DNA of 61,449 bases, taken from Acidimicrobiales bacterium (GTDB lineage Bacteria > Actinomycetota > Acidimicrobiia > Acidimicrobiales > SHLQ01). A model generated the notes under the pieces. It searched no databases. It saw only the letters and a list, made by a program, of their open reading frames with translations, and was not told where the DNA came from. A program made the position numbers and the translations under genes. The stretch is from NCBI GenBank assembly GCA_020629375.1, contig JAHDDK010000009.1:27885-89333 (forward strand), read 5' to 3'. Each line of letters opens with the position of its first letter. The first letter of the stretch is position 1. Positions 54,162 through 61,449 of this stretch are shown here, in pieces.

Positions 54162-55091
54162 TCAGCCTTGCGGCGACCTGGGGGGAGGCGTACGACCCAT
54201 GGTCGATACGAGCCAGTCGCGGAGCTCGATCGCGTCGGCCGACAAGCGGTGATCAGCGGGACTCACGATCTCGAACGGGTGGTCGGTGATCGCGGGTTCG
54301 GTGAGCGCAGTGAGGCGGCCATCCGCGACCAGATCATGGACGATGTGCCACCAGCCGAGTGCGACGCCCTGGCCGTCGATCGCGGCTTGGATCACGACCG
54401 AGTAGTCGTTGGTGCGATCACCCCCGAGGTTGGTGGGGGCATTGATCCCGTGCATCTCGAACCAGCGGCGCCAATCGAACCGCGATCGGTATCGCTCTTC
54501 GAGATGCAGGAGCGGGGCTCGTGCCAGATCCGCTGGCGCCGTGACGTCGAGGGTGGTCGCTAGGTCGGGCGAGGCAACCGGAACCAGGACTTCGTCGCAG
54601 AAATGGTGTCGCTCCCACGAGCCTTCGACCAGTCCGAGAGGGATCCACAGATCGAGCGTCGTCGGCGCACTGTCATCGCCGTCCGCGGTCACGATCCGTA
54701 GGGCGACGTCGGGATGGGAGCGTTTGAAGGCCGTCAATCGAGGTAGCAGCCACCAACTGGCCAACGACGTCGACACGGAAAGCGACACGCTGTTGTCGTT
54801 CGCCGGCGCCGCCGCAGCAGCGACCGCCCGATCGATTGATTCGAACGCCGGGCGTAACCGATCCACGAGCGATCGCGCGATGGGCGTGAGCTGGACCCCT
54901 CCATAGCGGCGTTCGACCAGGGAGACTCCGAGCGCGGTTTCGAGGCGAGCGATGGCGTGGCTCACCGCAGGTTGTCCCATGTCCCGTGCTCGGGCCGCCG
55001 CGGTGAAGCTCCCGTGCTCCTCCACTGCACATAACAGCCGGAGGGCACGATCAGACGGGGCCAGTTCTCGACAATCATCGATTTCTGTCAT
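54162..55091 (-). CDS. LysR family transcriptional regulator
   Basis: A 309-residue LysR protein (GcvA-like) starting with ATG at 55091. The N-terminal helix-turn-helix reads ALRLLCAVEEHGSFTAAARARDMGQPAVSHAIARLETALGVSLVERRYGGVQLT, followed by a periplasmic-binding-like effector domain. It is divergent from the dehydrogenase/dioxygenase pair at 55176, with 84 bp between starts, so it very likely controls them. The effector cannot be read from sequence. Confidence 0.93.
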   Translation of the reverse strand: MTEIDDCRELAPSDRALRLLCAVEEHGSFTAAARARDMGQPAVSHAIARLETALGVSLVERRYGGVQLTPIARSLVDRLRPAFESIDRAVAAAAAPANDNSVSLSVSTSLASWWLLPRLTAFKRSHPDVALRIVTADGDDSAPTTLDLWIPLGLVEGSWERHHFCDEVLVPVASPDLATTLDVTAPADLARAPLLHLEERYRSRFDWRRWFEMHGINAPTNLGGDRTNDYSVVIQAAIDGQGVALGWWHIVHDLVADGRLTALTEPAITDHPFEIVSPADHRLSADAIELRDWLVSTMGRTPPPRSPQG

Positions 55092-55175
55092 GCGTCCATG
55101 ACCGAAACAGGCAATTGACCATCGTGTCAACCCCTCCGTACCGTGATGCCACCACAGACGAGGGGGCAGGTTCAC
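55092..55175. promoter_or_regulatory. divergent promoter region of the LysR-controlled gene pair
   Basis: Eighty-four bases between divergent starts. The region includes CAATTG within GGCAATTGACC and a GAGGGGGCAGG ribosome site for the dehydrogenase gene. LysR proteins usually bind a T-N11-A type inverted repeat here; several weak candidates exist and none stands out. Confidence 0.4.
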
Positions 55176-56087
55176 ATGACCGAAACCATCGGGTTCATCG
55201 GACTCGGCAACATGGGCGGCCCCATGGCCAAGCGCCTTGCCGAGGCGGGCTACGAGGTCCATGTGTTCGACATTGTCGAGGACGCAGTCGAACGGGTCGT
55301 TGAGTCTGGTGCGATTCGAGCCGGGTCGGCTACGACGGCAGCCGTTGCCGCAGACATCGTGTTCACCTCGCTACCGCGCCCCGATCACGTCAAGTCGGTG
55401 ATGGTCGATGGCGGGGTCTTGGCCGCACTCGAACCCGGCAACCTCTGGGCCGACCTCACGACCAACCGCAAGGAATTCGTTGCCGAACTCGCCGCTGCGG
55501 CTCCCGACGGCGTGACCGTCGTCGATTCTCCGGTCACCGGCGCTGTGGACGGCGCTCGGAACGGCAAGCTCACCCTTTTCGCTGGCGGAGCCGATGCCGA
55601 CCTCGATCGTGTCGTCCCGATCCTCGAACATCTCGGCCGAGTGATCCGATGCGGGCCGCTCGGCACGGGCAACGTCACCAAGCTCGTCACCAACCAACTC
55701 TGGTTCATCCACGCAGCTGCCATCGGTGAGGGTTTCGCGCTCGGCATGGCGAACGGTGTCGAGCTCGACGTGATCTGGGACGCGATCAAGGACTCGGTCG
55801 GCGACAGCTTCGTCGCCCGCCACGACGCACCATCGATTTTCGCCGGCCACTACGACCCGAGCTTCACGCTCGATCTGTGCATGAAGGACCTCGGCCTCAC
55901 AATGGAGCTCGCAGGCAACGTCGGCACCGACCTGCCGCTGACCGAACGTGCCCACGAGACCTTCGGACGGGCGACCGAGCGCTACGGCGCCGACGTCGGC
56001 GAACTTCACGTCGCCAAACGGATCGAAGACGACGCCCAACTGTCGTTCCGCCTCGACGGCGACTGGGTTCCGCACTGGGAGGCCTGA
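55176..56087 (+). CDS. 3-hydroxyisobutyrate dehydrogenase-type NAD(P)-dependent beta-hydroxyacid dehydrogenase
   Basis: A 303-residue enzyme with the N-terminal Rossmann motif GFIGLGNMGGPMAKRL, the substrate motif DSPVTGAVDGARNGKLTLFAGG and the catalytic lysine region GTGNVTKLVTNQLW. It belongs to the beta-hydroxyacid dehydrogenase family (3-hydroxyisobutyrate, tartronate semialdehyde and related); the substrate is open. The ATG at 55176 has a good ribosome site. Its stop is one base before the start of the dioxygenase gene, so the two are co-translated, and a LysR gene is divergent. Confidence 0.92.
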   Translation: MTETIGFIGLGNMGGPMAKRLAEAGYEVHVFDIVEDAVERVVESGAIRAGSATTAAVAADIVFTSLPRPDHVKSVMVDGGVLAALEPGNLWADLTTNRKEFVAELAAAAPDGVTVVDSPVTGAVDGARNGKLTLFAGGADADLDRVVPILEHLGRVIRCGPLGTGNVTKLVTNQLWFIHAAAIGEGFALGMANGVELDVIWDAIKDSVGDSFVARHDAPSIFAGHYDPSFTLDLCMKDLGLTMELAGNVGTDLPLTERAHETFGRATERYGADVGELHVAKRIEDDAQLSFRLDGDWVPHWEA

Positions 56088-56088
56088 C

Positions 56089-56979
56089 ATGACCAATGCG
56101 ATCGATTCTGTCCCTGTCGACGAGATCGACTTGTCCGTCGTCGTCGACACCGATCGCTACCCGATCGACCGTCCCGATTCGGCCGAGTACCAGGCAGCAG
56201 TCGATGCGGCCCGCCAAGGTTTGCGCTCGGTCGGCTGCGCGGTGATCAAGGACTTCGTCCGGCCCGATGCGCTCGCCCGGCTCGGCGCCGAGATCTGGGA
56301 ACGAAAGCCCACGACGCATTTCTCGACCCAGGTCATCAATCCGTACTTTCATTTCAACGCGAATCCCGACTATCCCGAGCGTCACCCGATGAACACCTTC
56401 CTCGAGCGGTCGAGTGGGTTCATCCCGGGAGACTCCTGGGAAGACACGACGCTCATGCGGTGGGTGTTCGAACACCCCGGGCTTGCTCGGTTCCTTGCCG
56501 ACTGCCTCGAAATCCCCGAGCTCCACCCCTACGCCGACCCGCTCGCAGGTCTCACCGCCAACATCCTCGACCCCGGCCAACAATTCACGTGGCACTTCGA
56601 CACGAACGAGTTCGCCGTCACGGTGCTCGTCGAAGAAGCCGAAGAAGGCGGGCTGTTCGAATATGTCCCGAACATCCGATCTGATGGCGACGAAGGCTTC
56701 GACCACATCCAAGATGTCCTCGAAGGCGGGCGGACTGGGGTCCACACACTTGATCTGCGGCCCGGCGACATGCAGATCTTCCGTGGCCGTTACTCGCTCC
56801 ACGCCGTGAGTCGAGTGGCCGCGGACTCCCGGCCTCGCCACGCAGCGATCTTCGCCTACACCGAGCAGGTCGGAGTCATCGGTCGCCTCGAACGCACTCA
56901 GCAACTCTTCGGCCGGGTGCTTCAAGCCCACATCGACGCCGAAGAAGCCCGGGTTCGAAGCGACGGCCTCACCGACTGA
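56089..56979 (+). CDS. 2-oxoglutarate/Fe(II)-dependent dioxygenase
   Basis: A 296-residue protein with a jelly-roll core. The metal triad is H169-x-D171 (TWHFDTNEF) and H238 (SLHAVSRV), with an arginine shortly after as the 2-oxoglutarate anchor. Family members hydroxylate or otherwise oxidise small molecules or amino acids. It follows the dehydrogenase with one base between, under a divergent LysR. This suggests a two-step oxidation of an unknown substrate, for example hydroxylation then dehydrogenation. Confidence 0.85.
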   Translation: MTNAIDSVPVDEIDLSVVVDTDRYPIDRPDSAEYQAAVDAARQGLRSVGCAVIKDFVRPDALARLGAEIWERKPTTHFSTQVINPYFHFNANPDYPERHPMNTFLERSSGFIPGDSWEDTTLMRWVFEHPGLARFLADCLEIPELHPYADPLAGLTANILDPGQQFTWHFDTNEFAVTVLVEEAEEGGLFEYVPNIRSDGDEGFDHIQDVLEGGRTGVHTLDLRPGDMQIFRGRYSLHAVSRVAADSRPRHAAIFAYTEQVGVIGRLERTQQLFGRVLQAHIDAEEARVRSDGLTD

Positions 56980-56993
56980 ACCGAACGGTGTAA

Positions 56994-57010
56994 GGACGGC
57001 GAAGCCGTCC
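56994..57010. terminator. stem-loop after the dioxygenase gene
   Basis: GGACGGC and GCCGTCC are perfect 7-bp arms around a GAA loop, 15 bp beyond the stop of the dioxygenase gene. There is no T-run after it. The preceding GGTGTAAGG matches the outer end of the palindrome at 22162, which may be chance. It is a plausible terminator of the LysR-controlled pair. Confidence 0.55.
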
Positions 57011-57072
57011 GACGTTGGGCCGAACTGCCCGAACCGCTCAACTCGGTTGAGTTCTACGCCGACCACGACACT

Positions 57073-57888
57073 ATGTCCCGCCGCCTCCTCGCCGCGCTTG
57101 TTCTTCTCACACTGATCGCTGCCGGATGCGGGTCCGCGGCGCCAACTGCCGCTCCGACTCCCGAGTCCCTGCCGTTGGTCGAAGAGACCACCACGATCGC
57201 CCCAACGACGACGACCACCTCGACGACCTCGACCACGACCACGTCGACCACCACGACGAGCACGATTGCGCCGGACCCGAACCGCACGTGGATCGCAACG
57301 GCGATGGATCACGTCACGTACTTGGCGCCCTCCGTCGAACCCGACGGCGAGCCGTTCATCATGCCGTGGACCCAGCCCAACCCGCACCAGTTCGGCACGC
57401 CCCTGACCCTCATGGTCACCGAAGGTCAACCCGGCGATGAATGGGTCAAGGTTCAGCTCCCGATCAAGCCCAACGAGCAAGAAGCGTGGGTGTCCACCGA
57501 GGACTACGAGATCTCGCCCATCTTCACCCGGGCCGAAGTCAACGTGACCACGCAGAAGGTCACCGTGTGGGAGAACGGCGAAGTGATTGCCGAGACCGAC
57601 GCCGTCGTCGGTGCAGATCGCTCGCCGACCCCGTTCGGAGACTTCTACGTCGTGGCGAGCCTCGATGACTACTACGGCGAGCCCGCTCTGGCGCTGTCGT
57701 CGTTCTCCGAGGCCTTCGAGACATTCGACGGAGGCCTGCCGGTCATTGCGATCCACAAGACCTTCGGCGCTGGCCAAGAGTCCGACCCGAACGTCGGTTC
57801 CAATGGGTGCATCCGGATCCCGCCCGAGGTGATCCGGTTCCTCGCCGAGAACGTCCCTCTCGGCACTCCGGTCTCCGTCGTCAGCTGA
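57073..57888 (+). CDS. L,D-transpeptidase lipoprotein (YkuD domain)
   Basis: A 271-residue lipoprotein (lipobox LIAAGC, C19) with a Thr/Ser stalk (~40-65). After an SH3-like region comes the YkuD catalytic domain, with H228 in AIHKTFG and the nucleophile C246 in VGSNGCIRI (a variant of SHGCIR). It forms 3-3 peptidoglycan crosslinks or attaches proteins at the outer face of the membrane. The stalk of mixed ACG/ACC codons resembles the one in the HD-GYP protein, a recurring way in this genome to present domains outside. Confidence 0.92.
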   Translation: MSRRLLAALVLLTLIAAGCGSAAPTAAPTPESLPLVEETTTIAPTTTTTSTTSTTTTSTTTTSTIAPDPNRTWIATAMDHVTYLAPSVEPDGEPFIMPWTQPNPHQFGTPLTLMVTEGQPGDEWVKVQLPIKPNEQEAWVSTEDYEISPIFTRAEVNVTTQKVTVWENGEVIAETDAVVGADRSPTPFGDFYVVASLDDYYGEPALALSSFSEAFETFDGGLPVIAIHKTFGAGQESDPNVGSNGCIRIPPEVIRFLAENVPLGTPVSVVS

Positions 57889-57917
57889 GGGAGCTGCGCG
57901 AGTCGGGCCCGAGCGGC

Positions 57918-57988
57918 CCATCGCCGAAGGCGATTGGAGCGGGAGAAATGGCGAAGGAGCGTGCGGACACAATCGGGTGCAAAGCACC
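57918..57988. terminator. two short stem-loops after the L,D-transpeptidase gene
   Basis: ATCGCC-GAA-GGCGAT (57920-57934, extendable outward) and GGTGC-AAA-GCACC (57976-57988) are adjacent hairpins in the 139-bp gap between the transpeptidase and glyoxalase genes. Neither is followed by a T-run. They may end transcription of the upstream gene. Confidence 0.4.
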
Positions 57989-58027
57989 TACCCGCCAAGC
58001 TCCTGAAGCGTCAGTACCGTTGGCGTC

Positions 58028-58429
58028 ATGAGCAGCGGCGCCGTTGTACAGATCCCGATCTTTCCGAGCAGCGGTTTCGACGGGACGATCGCCTTCTACA
58101 GCCACTTCGGATTCGCCGAGACCGCCCGTCATGGCGACGAGTACCTCATCGTCGAGCACCCGAGCGGCATCGAGCTGCACTTCTACGGCGGTGGCACGGT
58201 GAAGCCCCGAACGAACGACCATGCCGCCTACGTTCGCTTCCAGTCCGTCGAAACCCTCGATCAGCTGTACGCCCGGTGGAATGGCCTCGGCAACACCCCG
58301 GCGTTCTCGCGTGTCGCGGGCAAGATCGGCCGATTGCATGCGCCAGTCGACACCGACTACGGACTGCGGGAGTTCGCCGTCATCGACCACGACGGCAACC
58401 TGCTTCGGCTCGGCGCCCCTCGTCGCTGA
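58028..58429 (+). CDS. glyoxalase/bleomycin resistance-fold (VOC) protein
   Basis: A 133-residue VOC-fold protein. The pattern FDGTIAFYSHFGFAETARHGDEYLIVEHPSGIELHFYG is that of bleomycin-resistance-type proteins, which bind the drug at a dimer interface, and the end EFAVIDHDGNLLRLG is the conserved last strand. It could be a resistance binder or a metal enzyme; candidate histidine and glutamate ligands are present but not decisive. It is single-gene, convergent with the HxlR gene. Confidence 0.85.
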   Translation: MSSGAVVQIPIFPSSGFDGTIAFYSHFGFAETARHGDEYLIVEHPSGIELHFYGGGTVKPRTNDHAAYVRFQSVETLDQLYARWNGLGNTPAFSRVAGKIGRLHAPVDTDYGLREFAVIDHDGNLLRLGAPRR

Positions 58430-58473
58430 GGGCTCTGGCGTTGATGGCACTCGCCGGAGCGGCCATCGCGGTG

Positions 58474-58887
58474 TCAGCCGAGGGCACTCGCCCGTTCGTC
58501 GGGCATGTTGGCTTCGGCAAATCGCTGTTGGGCTTCTCGCACAGCGGGTAGGTGTTGCTCGGTCCAATCGCGAATCGCCGCCAGGGGTTCTGTCAGCGTC
58601 TGTCCGAGGCTCGTCAGCGAGTACTCGACACGTGGGGGCCGCATCTCTGCCAGAACCCGACGATCGACCATCCCGTCTTCTTCGAGCTGACGAAGAGTCT
58701 TGGTGAGCATCTTCTGCGTGATACCCGGTATCGCGCGCCGCAATTCGCCGAATCGATGGGGTTGGTCTTCGAGTCGTCCGATGACGAGCACGGACCACTT
58801 GGAGCCGATCAGGTCGAGGATGTCCCGGCACGGGCAGTCGGCGAGGTACACGTTGCCGGTGGTTTCATCCGGGTACCTACCTGTCAT
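58474..58887 (-). CDS. HxlR family transcriptional regulator
   Basis: A 137-residue winged-helix regulator. DCPCRDILDLIGSKWSVLVIGRLEDQPHRFGELRRAIPGITQKMLTKTLRQLEEDGMVDR is the HxlR core, with C18 and C20 positioned like the redox- or aldehyde-sensing cysteines of this family. It is divergent from the SDR gene at 59010, so it probably represses that gene in the absence of a reactive signal; that regulation is inferred. Confidence 0.93.
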   Translation of the reverse strand: MTGRYPDETTGNVYLADCPCRDILDLIGSKWSVLVIGRLEDQPHRFGELRRAIPGITQKMLTKTLRQLEEDGMVDRRVLAEMRPPRVEYSLTSLGQTLTEPLAAIRDWTEQHLPAVREAQQRFAEANMPDERASALG

Positions 58888-58926
58888 CAGGGTGCCTTAT
58901 TGCGATCGGAGACGGAGAAGATCATC

Positions 58927-59028
58927 ATGACGAAGTCCGTCGCAACCCACAAGGCGACAGATGGCGACATGAACGGCCGACACGGCCACCGACGACGAGG
59001 ACGACATCGATGTCCAAGACCATCCTGA
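58927..59028 (+). CDS. possible 33-residue leader peptide or small ORF before the SDR gene
   Basis: An ATG at 58927 is preceded by CGGAGAAGATC, a good ribosome site, and opens 33 codons ending at 59028, overlapping the SDR start at 59010 in another frame. The peptide is basic and His/Arg-rich toward its end. It may couple translation into the SDR gene, or it may be meaningless. It is reported because its ribosome site is stronger than that of the SDR gene. Confidence 0.3.
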   Translation: MTKSVATHKATDGDMNGRHGHRRRGRHRCPRPS

Positions 59029-59825
59029 TCACCGGCTCGACCGACGGAATCGGGCTCGAAACGGCGAAACGACTCGTCGAAGACGGACACGAGGTGCTGG
59101 TCCATGGTCGGAGTTCGACGAAATTGGACGCGGTCCGACAGGAACTTGAGTCGCTGGGCGGGGGCGGAGAGGTCGCTGCGTACCGTGCGGATCTCTCCGA
59201 CCTACATGCGGTCGTCGACATGGCTCGCCAAGTCGCCGAGGACTACCCGCGACTCGACGTGATCATCAACAACGCTGGCGTCTTCCGCACGGCGGATCCG
59301 ATCACCGAAGAGGGTCTCGACCTGCGTTTTGTCGTCAACGTGTTCGCCCCTGTTGTTCTGACTGCGCACCTCATCCCGCACATGGCACCTGATGGGAGAA
59401 TCATCAACCTGTCCTCCGCCGCACAGGCCCCGGTCGACCCGGCCGCACTGGCGGGTACGGTTCGGCTCGACGACACCAGCGCCTATGCGCAGAGCAAACT
59501 GGCCATCACGATGTGGTCGAACCACCTTGCTGGACTTCTCGGTGAGGGCGGGCCAGTCGTCGTGTCGGTCAATCCAGGATCATTCCTTGGCACGAAGATG
59601 GTGATGGAGGCCTACGGGACGACGGGCAATGACGTTTCGATCGGCGTCGACATCCTCGTCCGGGGGGCCTCGTCCGATGAGTTCGGGACCGCTTCTGGTC
59701 GCTACTACGACAACGACAGCCGCCGATTCGCCGCGCCGCATCCCGATGCGCTCGACCCTGCCAAGACTCGCGCTCTCTCCGAGTTGATCGACGGCGCAGT
59801 TGCCGCTTACCTCCCGGCGAAGTGA
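59010..59825 (+). CDS. short-chain dehydrogenase/reductase
   Basis: A 271-residue classical SDR with the cofactor motif TGSTDGIG, NNAG, the catalytic serine in INLSSAAQ and the YxxxK motif in SAYAQSK. HGRSSTKL after the second strand suggests NADPH, as an arginine occupies that position. It resembles the retinol-dehydrogenase-like branch; the substrate is unknown. The divergent HxlR regulator suggests induction by an aldehyde, quinone or similar signal. Its stop overlaps the GTG of the second dioxygenase gene. Confidence 0.92.
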   Translation: MSKTILITGSTDGIGLETAKRLVEDGHEVLVHGRSSTKLDAVRQELESLGGGGEVAAYRADLSDLHAVVDMARQVAEDYPRLDVIINNAGVFRTADPITEEGLDLRFVVNVFAPVVLTAHLIPHMAPDGRIINLSSAAQAPVDPAALAGTVRLDDTSAYAQSKLAITMWSNHLAGLLGEGGPVVVSVNPGSFLGTKMVMEAYGTTGNDVSIGVDILVRGASSDEFGTASGRYYDNDSRRFAAPHPDALDPAKTRALSELIDGAVAAYLPAK

Positions 59826-60754
59826 ACCGCCCCATGAGCACCGAGACGACCCCACTCGAGCAGGCCCGAAGGATGTCCCTGCCAGATCACGATGCGATGC
59901 TGCGGCGCCACCCTGCGGTGCAGCACTTCTGGACGGCGAACCGTGACCTGCTGACCGCAGCATGGGAGGAGTGGGACCAGGCGATCGGCTGTCCGCCCGG
60001 CGAATCGATGATTGCTCCAGCACTCCGAGCTGCGGTCGCCGACGCGTGGTCGGACACGAGGTCGGAGTCCGCCGTCCAGTCCCTCATCGAAGAGTTAGCC
60101 CCGGATGTGTACCGATTCCAGCTGTTTGCGCCTGACCGGTTGGCCGACTTTCGCCGGTATCTGAACGAGGTCTGGGATGCGGGAATCCCGTTGCGGCCGC
60201 CCTACGGCATTCTGCTCAACCGCGGGGGAGCGATGCTCGACCCGCGGTCCGTCGGACACCTCGCAGCACCCGGCTTTCAAAACTTCTACCGCATGGTCAT
60301 GAACCGATACATGCGGCCGATTGGCCGATTGCTGTTTCCGCTGGTCGCCGGATTCGACACGCAGACCTTTGGATTTTCGATCAGCTACAAACCGACGACC
60401 GAAGCGTCGATCCAACCGCACACCGACGCGTCGGCGGTGACGCTGAACGTCAACCTCAACACTCCCGATGAGGCATTCACGGGCTCCGAGGTCGACTTTG
60501 TCGACCAACGAACCGGTGGGGTCGCCTCCGTGATCTTCGAGCCGGGCATCGCCGTGATCCATCGAGGAGACGTCCCCCACCGGGCTCGGCCGATCACCTC
60601 CGGCGAACGAAGCAACCTGGTGTTGTGGCTGTACGGCGACCGTGGAGCGCTGCCCTGGTCCAACAGTCCGTCGATGCGGCCAATCGAGATCGATGATCCG
60701 TCCACCCGGTGGACGATTCCCGATACCGGCCCGGACACCTTCGCGCCGTTCTGA
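59822..60754 (+). CDS. 2-oxoglutarate/Fe(II) oxygenase, prolyl-4-hydroxylase-like
   Basis: A 310-residue protein from the GTG at 59822, which overlaps the SDR stop (GTGA); the ATG at 59834 is an alternative. The metal triad is H200-x-D202 (QPHTDASAVTLNVNLN) and H253 (VPHRARPI), with R263 as 2-oxoglutarate ligand. The NVNLNTPDEAFTGSEVDF and GERSNLVLWLYG strands are typical of the prolyl 4-hydroxylase-like branch. An unrelated 2-oxoglutarate enzyme lies at 56089. Coupling to the SDR suggests both act on one substrate. Confidence 0.85.
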   Translation: MNRPMSTETTPLEQARRMSLPDHDAMLRRHPAVQHFWTANRDLLTAAWEEWDQAIGCPPGESMIAPALRAAVADAWSDTRSESAVQSLIEELAPDVYRFQLFAPDRLADFRRYLNEVWDAGIPLRPPYGILLNRGGAMLDPRSVGHLAAPGFQNFYRMVMNRYMRPIGRLLFPLVAGFDTQTFGFSISYKPTTEASIQPHTDASAVTLNVNLNTPDEAFTGSEVDFVDQRTGGVASVIFEPGIAVIHRGDVPHRARPITSGERSNLVLWLYGDRGALPWSNSPSMRPIEIDDPSTRWTIPDTGPDTFAPF

Positions 60755-60789
60755 CGCGTGGAATCCGCAGAGTCCCAGCGGAGTCGCTG

Positions 60790-61275
60790 CTAGTCGTTGA
60801 AGAAGCGGCCGAAGAGGCGGTCCATGAGGCCTTTCTTGGGCGGTGTCCATTCGGCATCGAACGTGATCACTTGGCCGACGATGCAGTTGAGCATCGGGTC
60901 GACCTTCTGTGTGGTGAGCAGTGCACACGATCGGCTTCCCCACCTGAACCGGTAGCCGCCCATCGGGTCGGGTGTCGTGATCTCGCGTTGGTCGCCGATC
61001 TCCATCGGTTGGCCGTCGTAGGTGACGATCGGTGTCGGCAGATCGCTCTTGGGTGACGAGAATCGGCGGAGATAGCCCGTCACGAGCATGAGGTCGTCGG
61101 CGAGCAACTGGCGATCGTCGCCGGGAGGAAGCGTGAAGATGGCCGCTCCGGGGATGGCATGAACGAAGACCGACAACTCACCGTCCGGTTCGCGCCGACG
61201 AACACAGCGGACGCCGTCGTCGGTGTCGAACACGAGCACGGGCGTCGTGTGGGTGCCCGGTGGCAGTCCTGTCAC
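60790..61275 (-). CDS. hypothetical soluble protein
   Basis: About 161 residues from the GTG at 61275, which overlaps the stop of the preceding luciferase-like gene by four bases (GTGA); a longer frame to 61314 exists. The composition is typical for a real gene. It has regularly spaced strands (VLVFDTDDGVRCVRR, LSVFVHAIPGAAIFTLPPGDD, PTPIVTYDGQPMEIGD) and a basic C-terminus (PPKKGLMDRLFGRFF). I do not recognise the family. Confidence 0.6.
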   Translation of the reverse strand: MTGLPPGTHTTPVLVFDTDDGVRCVRRREPDGELSVFVHAIPGAAIFTLPPGDDRQLLADDLMLVTGYLRRFSSPKSDLPTPIVTYDGQPMEIGDQREITTPDPMGGYRFRWGSRSCALLTTQKVDPMLNCIVGQVITFDAEWTPPKKGLMDRLFGRFFND

Positions 61276-61449
61276 GCGGCGGATCGAATCGTGGGGACCA
61301 CCGTCTCGAGCCACGCGCCGAGCGCGCTGTCCGACCAGGGGGAGCGCAGCGCAATGTTGAGACCATCGGCGCCTGCGGCCCGATAGGCCTCGACTTGTTC
61401 GACCACCTGGTCGGGTGTGCCGATCAGCGCGCCGTCGCAGACCCGTGGC
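61272..61449 (-). CDS. luciferase-like (LLM class) oxidoreductase, C-terminal fragment
   Basis: The window cuts this gene. The last ~58 residues read CDGALIGTPDQVVEQVEAYRAAGADGLNIALRSP and end LETVVPTIRSAA. The GTPDQVVEQVEAYRAAGADGLNI sequence is the conserved C-terminal end of LLM-class flavin/F420-dependent oxidoreductases. The start lies beyond 61449. Its stop overlaps the start of the hypothetical gene downstream. Confidence 0.8.
   Translation of the reverse strand, partial: PRVCDGALIGTPDQVVEQVEAYRAAGADGLNIALRSPWSDSALGAWLETVVPTIRSAA

Noticed and set aside
55897..57987. A 696-codon minus-strand frame
   Set aside because: Lies opposite the dehydrogenase, dioxygenase and L,D-transpeptidase genes, whose motifs are intact; it has no recognisable domains.

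Overview
The window is about 61 kb of visibly GC-rich bacterial chromosome with densely packed genes on both strands, GTG and TTG starts, and strongly C- or G-ending codons. The gene set (actinobacterial-type SerC, eukaryote-like protein kinase with an external sensor, FHA regulator, LppM-like lipoprotein, Thr-rich secretion stalks, membrane-anchored molybdenum oxidoreductase, L,D-transpeptidase) fits an actinobacterium. The style of the genes makes me think of the Acidimicrobiia (Ilumatobacter-like), but that placement is inference. I see no insertion sequence, prophage, CRISPR array, rRNA or tRNA.

Layout. 1-5007: glycogen synthesis (an unusual MalQ-like/GlgB fusion, then glgA), with a tandem dyad repeat after glgB. 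5074-7980: a large secreted calcium-binding RTX protein. 8113-14251: an orphan AAA ATPase, a membrane molybdopterin oxidoreductase, rsgA and ftsH. 14312-16405: a membrane HD-GYP cyclic-di-GMP phosphodiesterase with a Thr-rich stalk; the central 0.95 kb of this gene has radically different codon use. 16598-22144: three PLP enzymes (serC, an aspartate aminotransferase, a PatB-type lyase) and an S9 peptidase. 22236-26168: two large lipoproteins. 26188-28199: leuCD. 28294-33414: MOSC protein, TraB/ChaN-like protein, DUF2277 protein and two acyl-CoA ligases.

33504-40690: the clearest operon. A cobalamin riboswitch precedes btuF-btuC-btuD-cobO-cobU-cobT-cobS, a complete B12/corrinoid uptake, adenosylation and nucleotide-loop assembly set with overlapping or nearly touching genes. 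A ferritin-like di-iron gene follows on the same strand and carries an apparent one-base frameshift.

40699-43051: a transmembrane Ser/Thr kinase and, 25 bases later, an FHA domain fused to an OmpR-type winged helix. This is a compact candidate kinase-to-promoter signalling pair and one of the two most interesting items here; the other is the codon-swapped HD-GYP cassette. 43106-48123: membrane, lipoprotein and hydrolase genes ending in greA. 48235-50740: rhodanese/metZ sulfur genes, a DUF1737 gene and a dienelactone-hydrolase relative lacking its nucleophile. 50750-54118: a protein built of three repeats and a secreted propeller/Fn3 protein. 54162-56979: a LysR regulator divergent from a dehydrogenase and a 2-oxoglutarate dioxygenase. 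57073-61449: L,D-transpeptidase, glyoxalase-fold protein, HxlR regulator divergent from an SDR plus a second 2-oxoglutarate dioxygenase, a hypothetical protein and a luciferase-like oxidoreductase cut by the window edge.

There is no gene-free stretch longer than 300 bases. Two genes (33504-34515 and 44489-45501) look interrupted by single-base indels, so either the assembly has indel errors or the genes are decaying.
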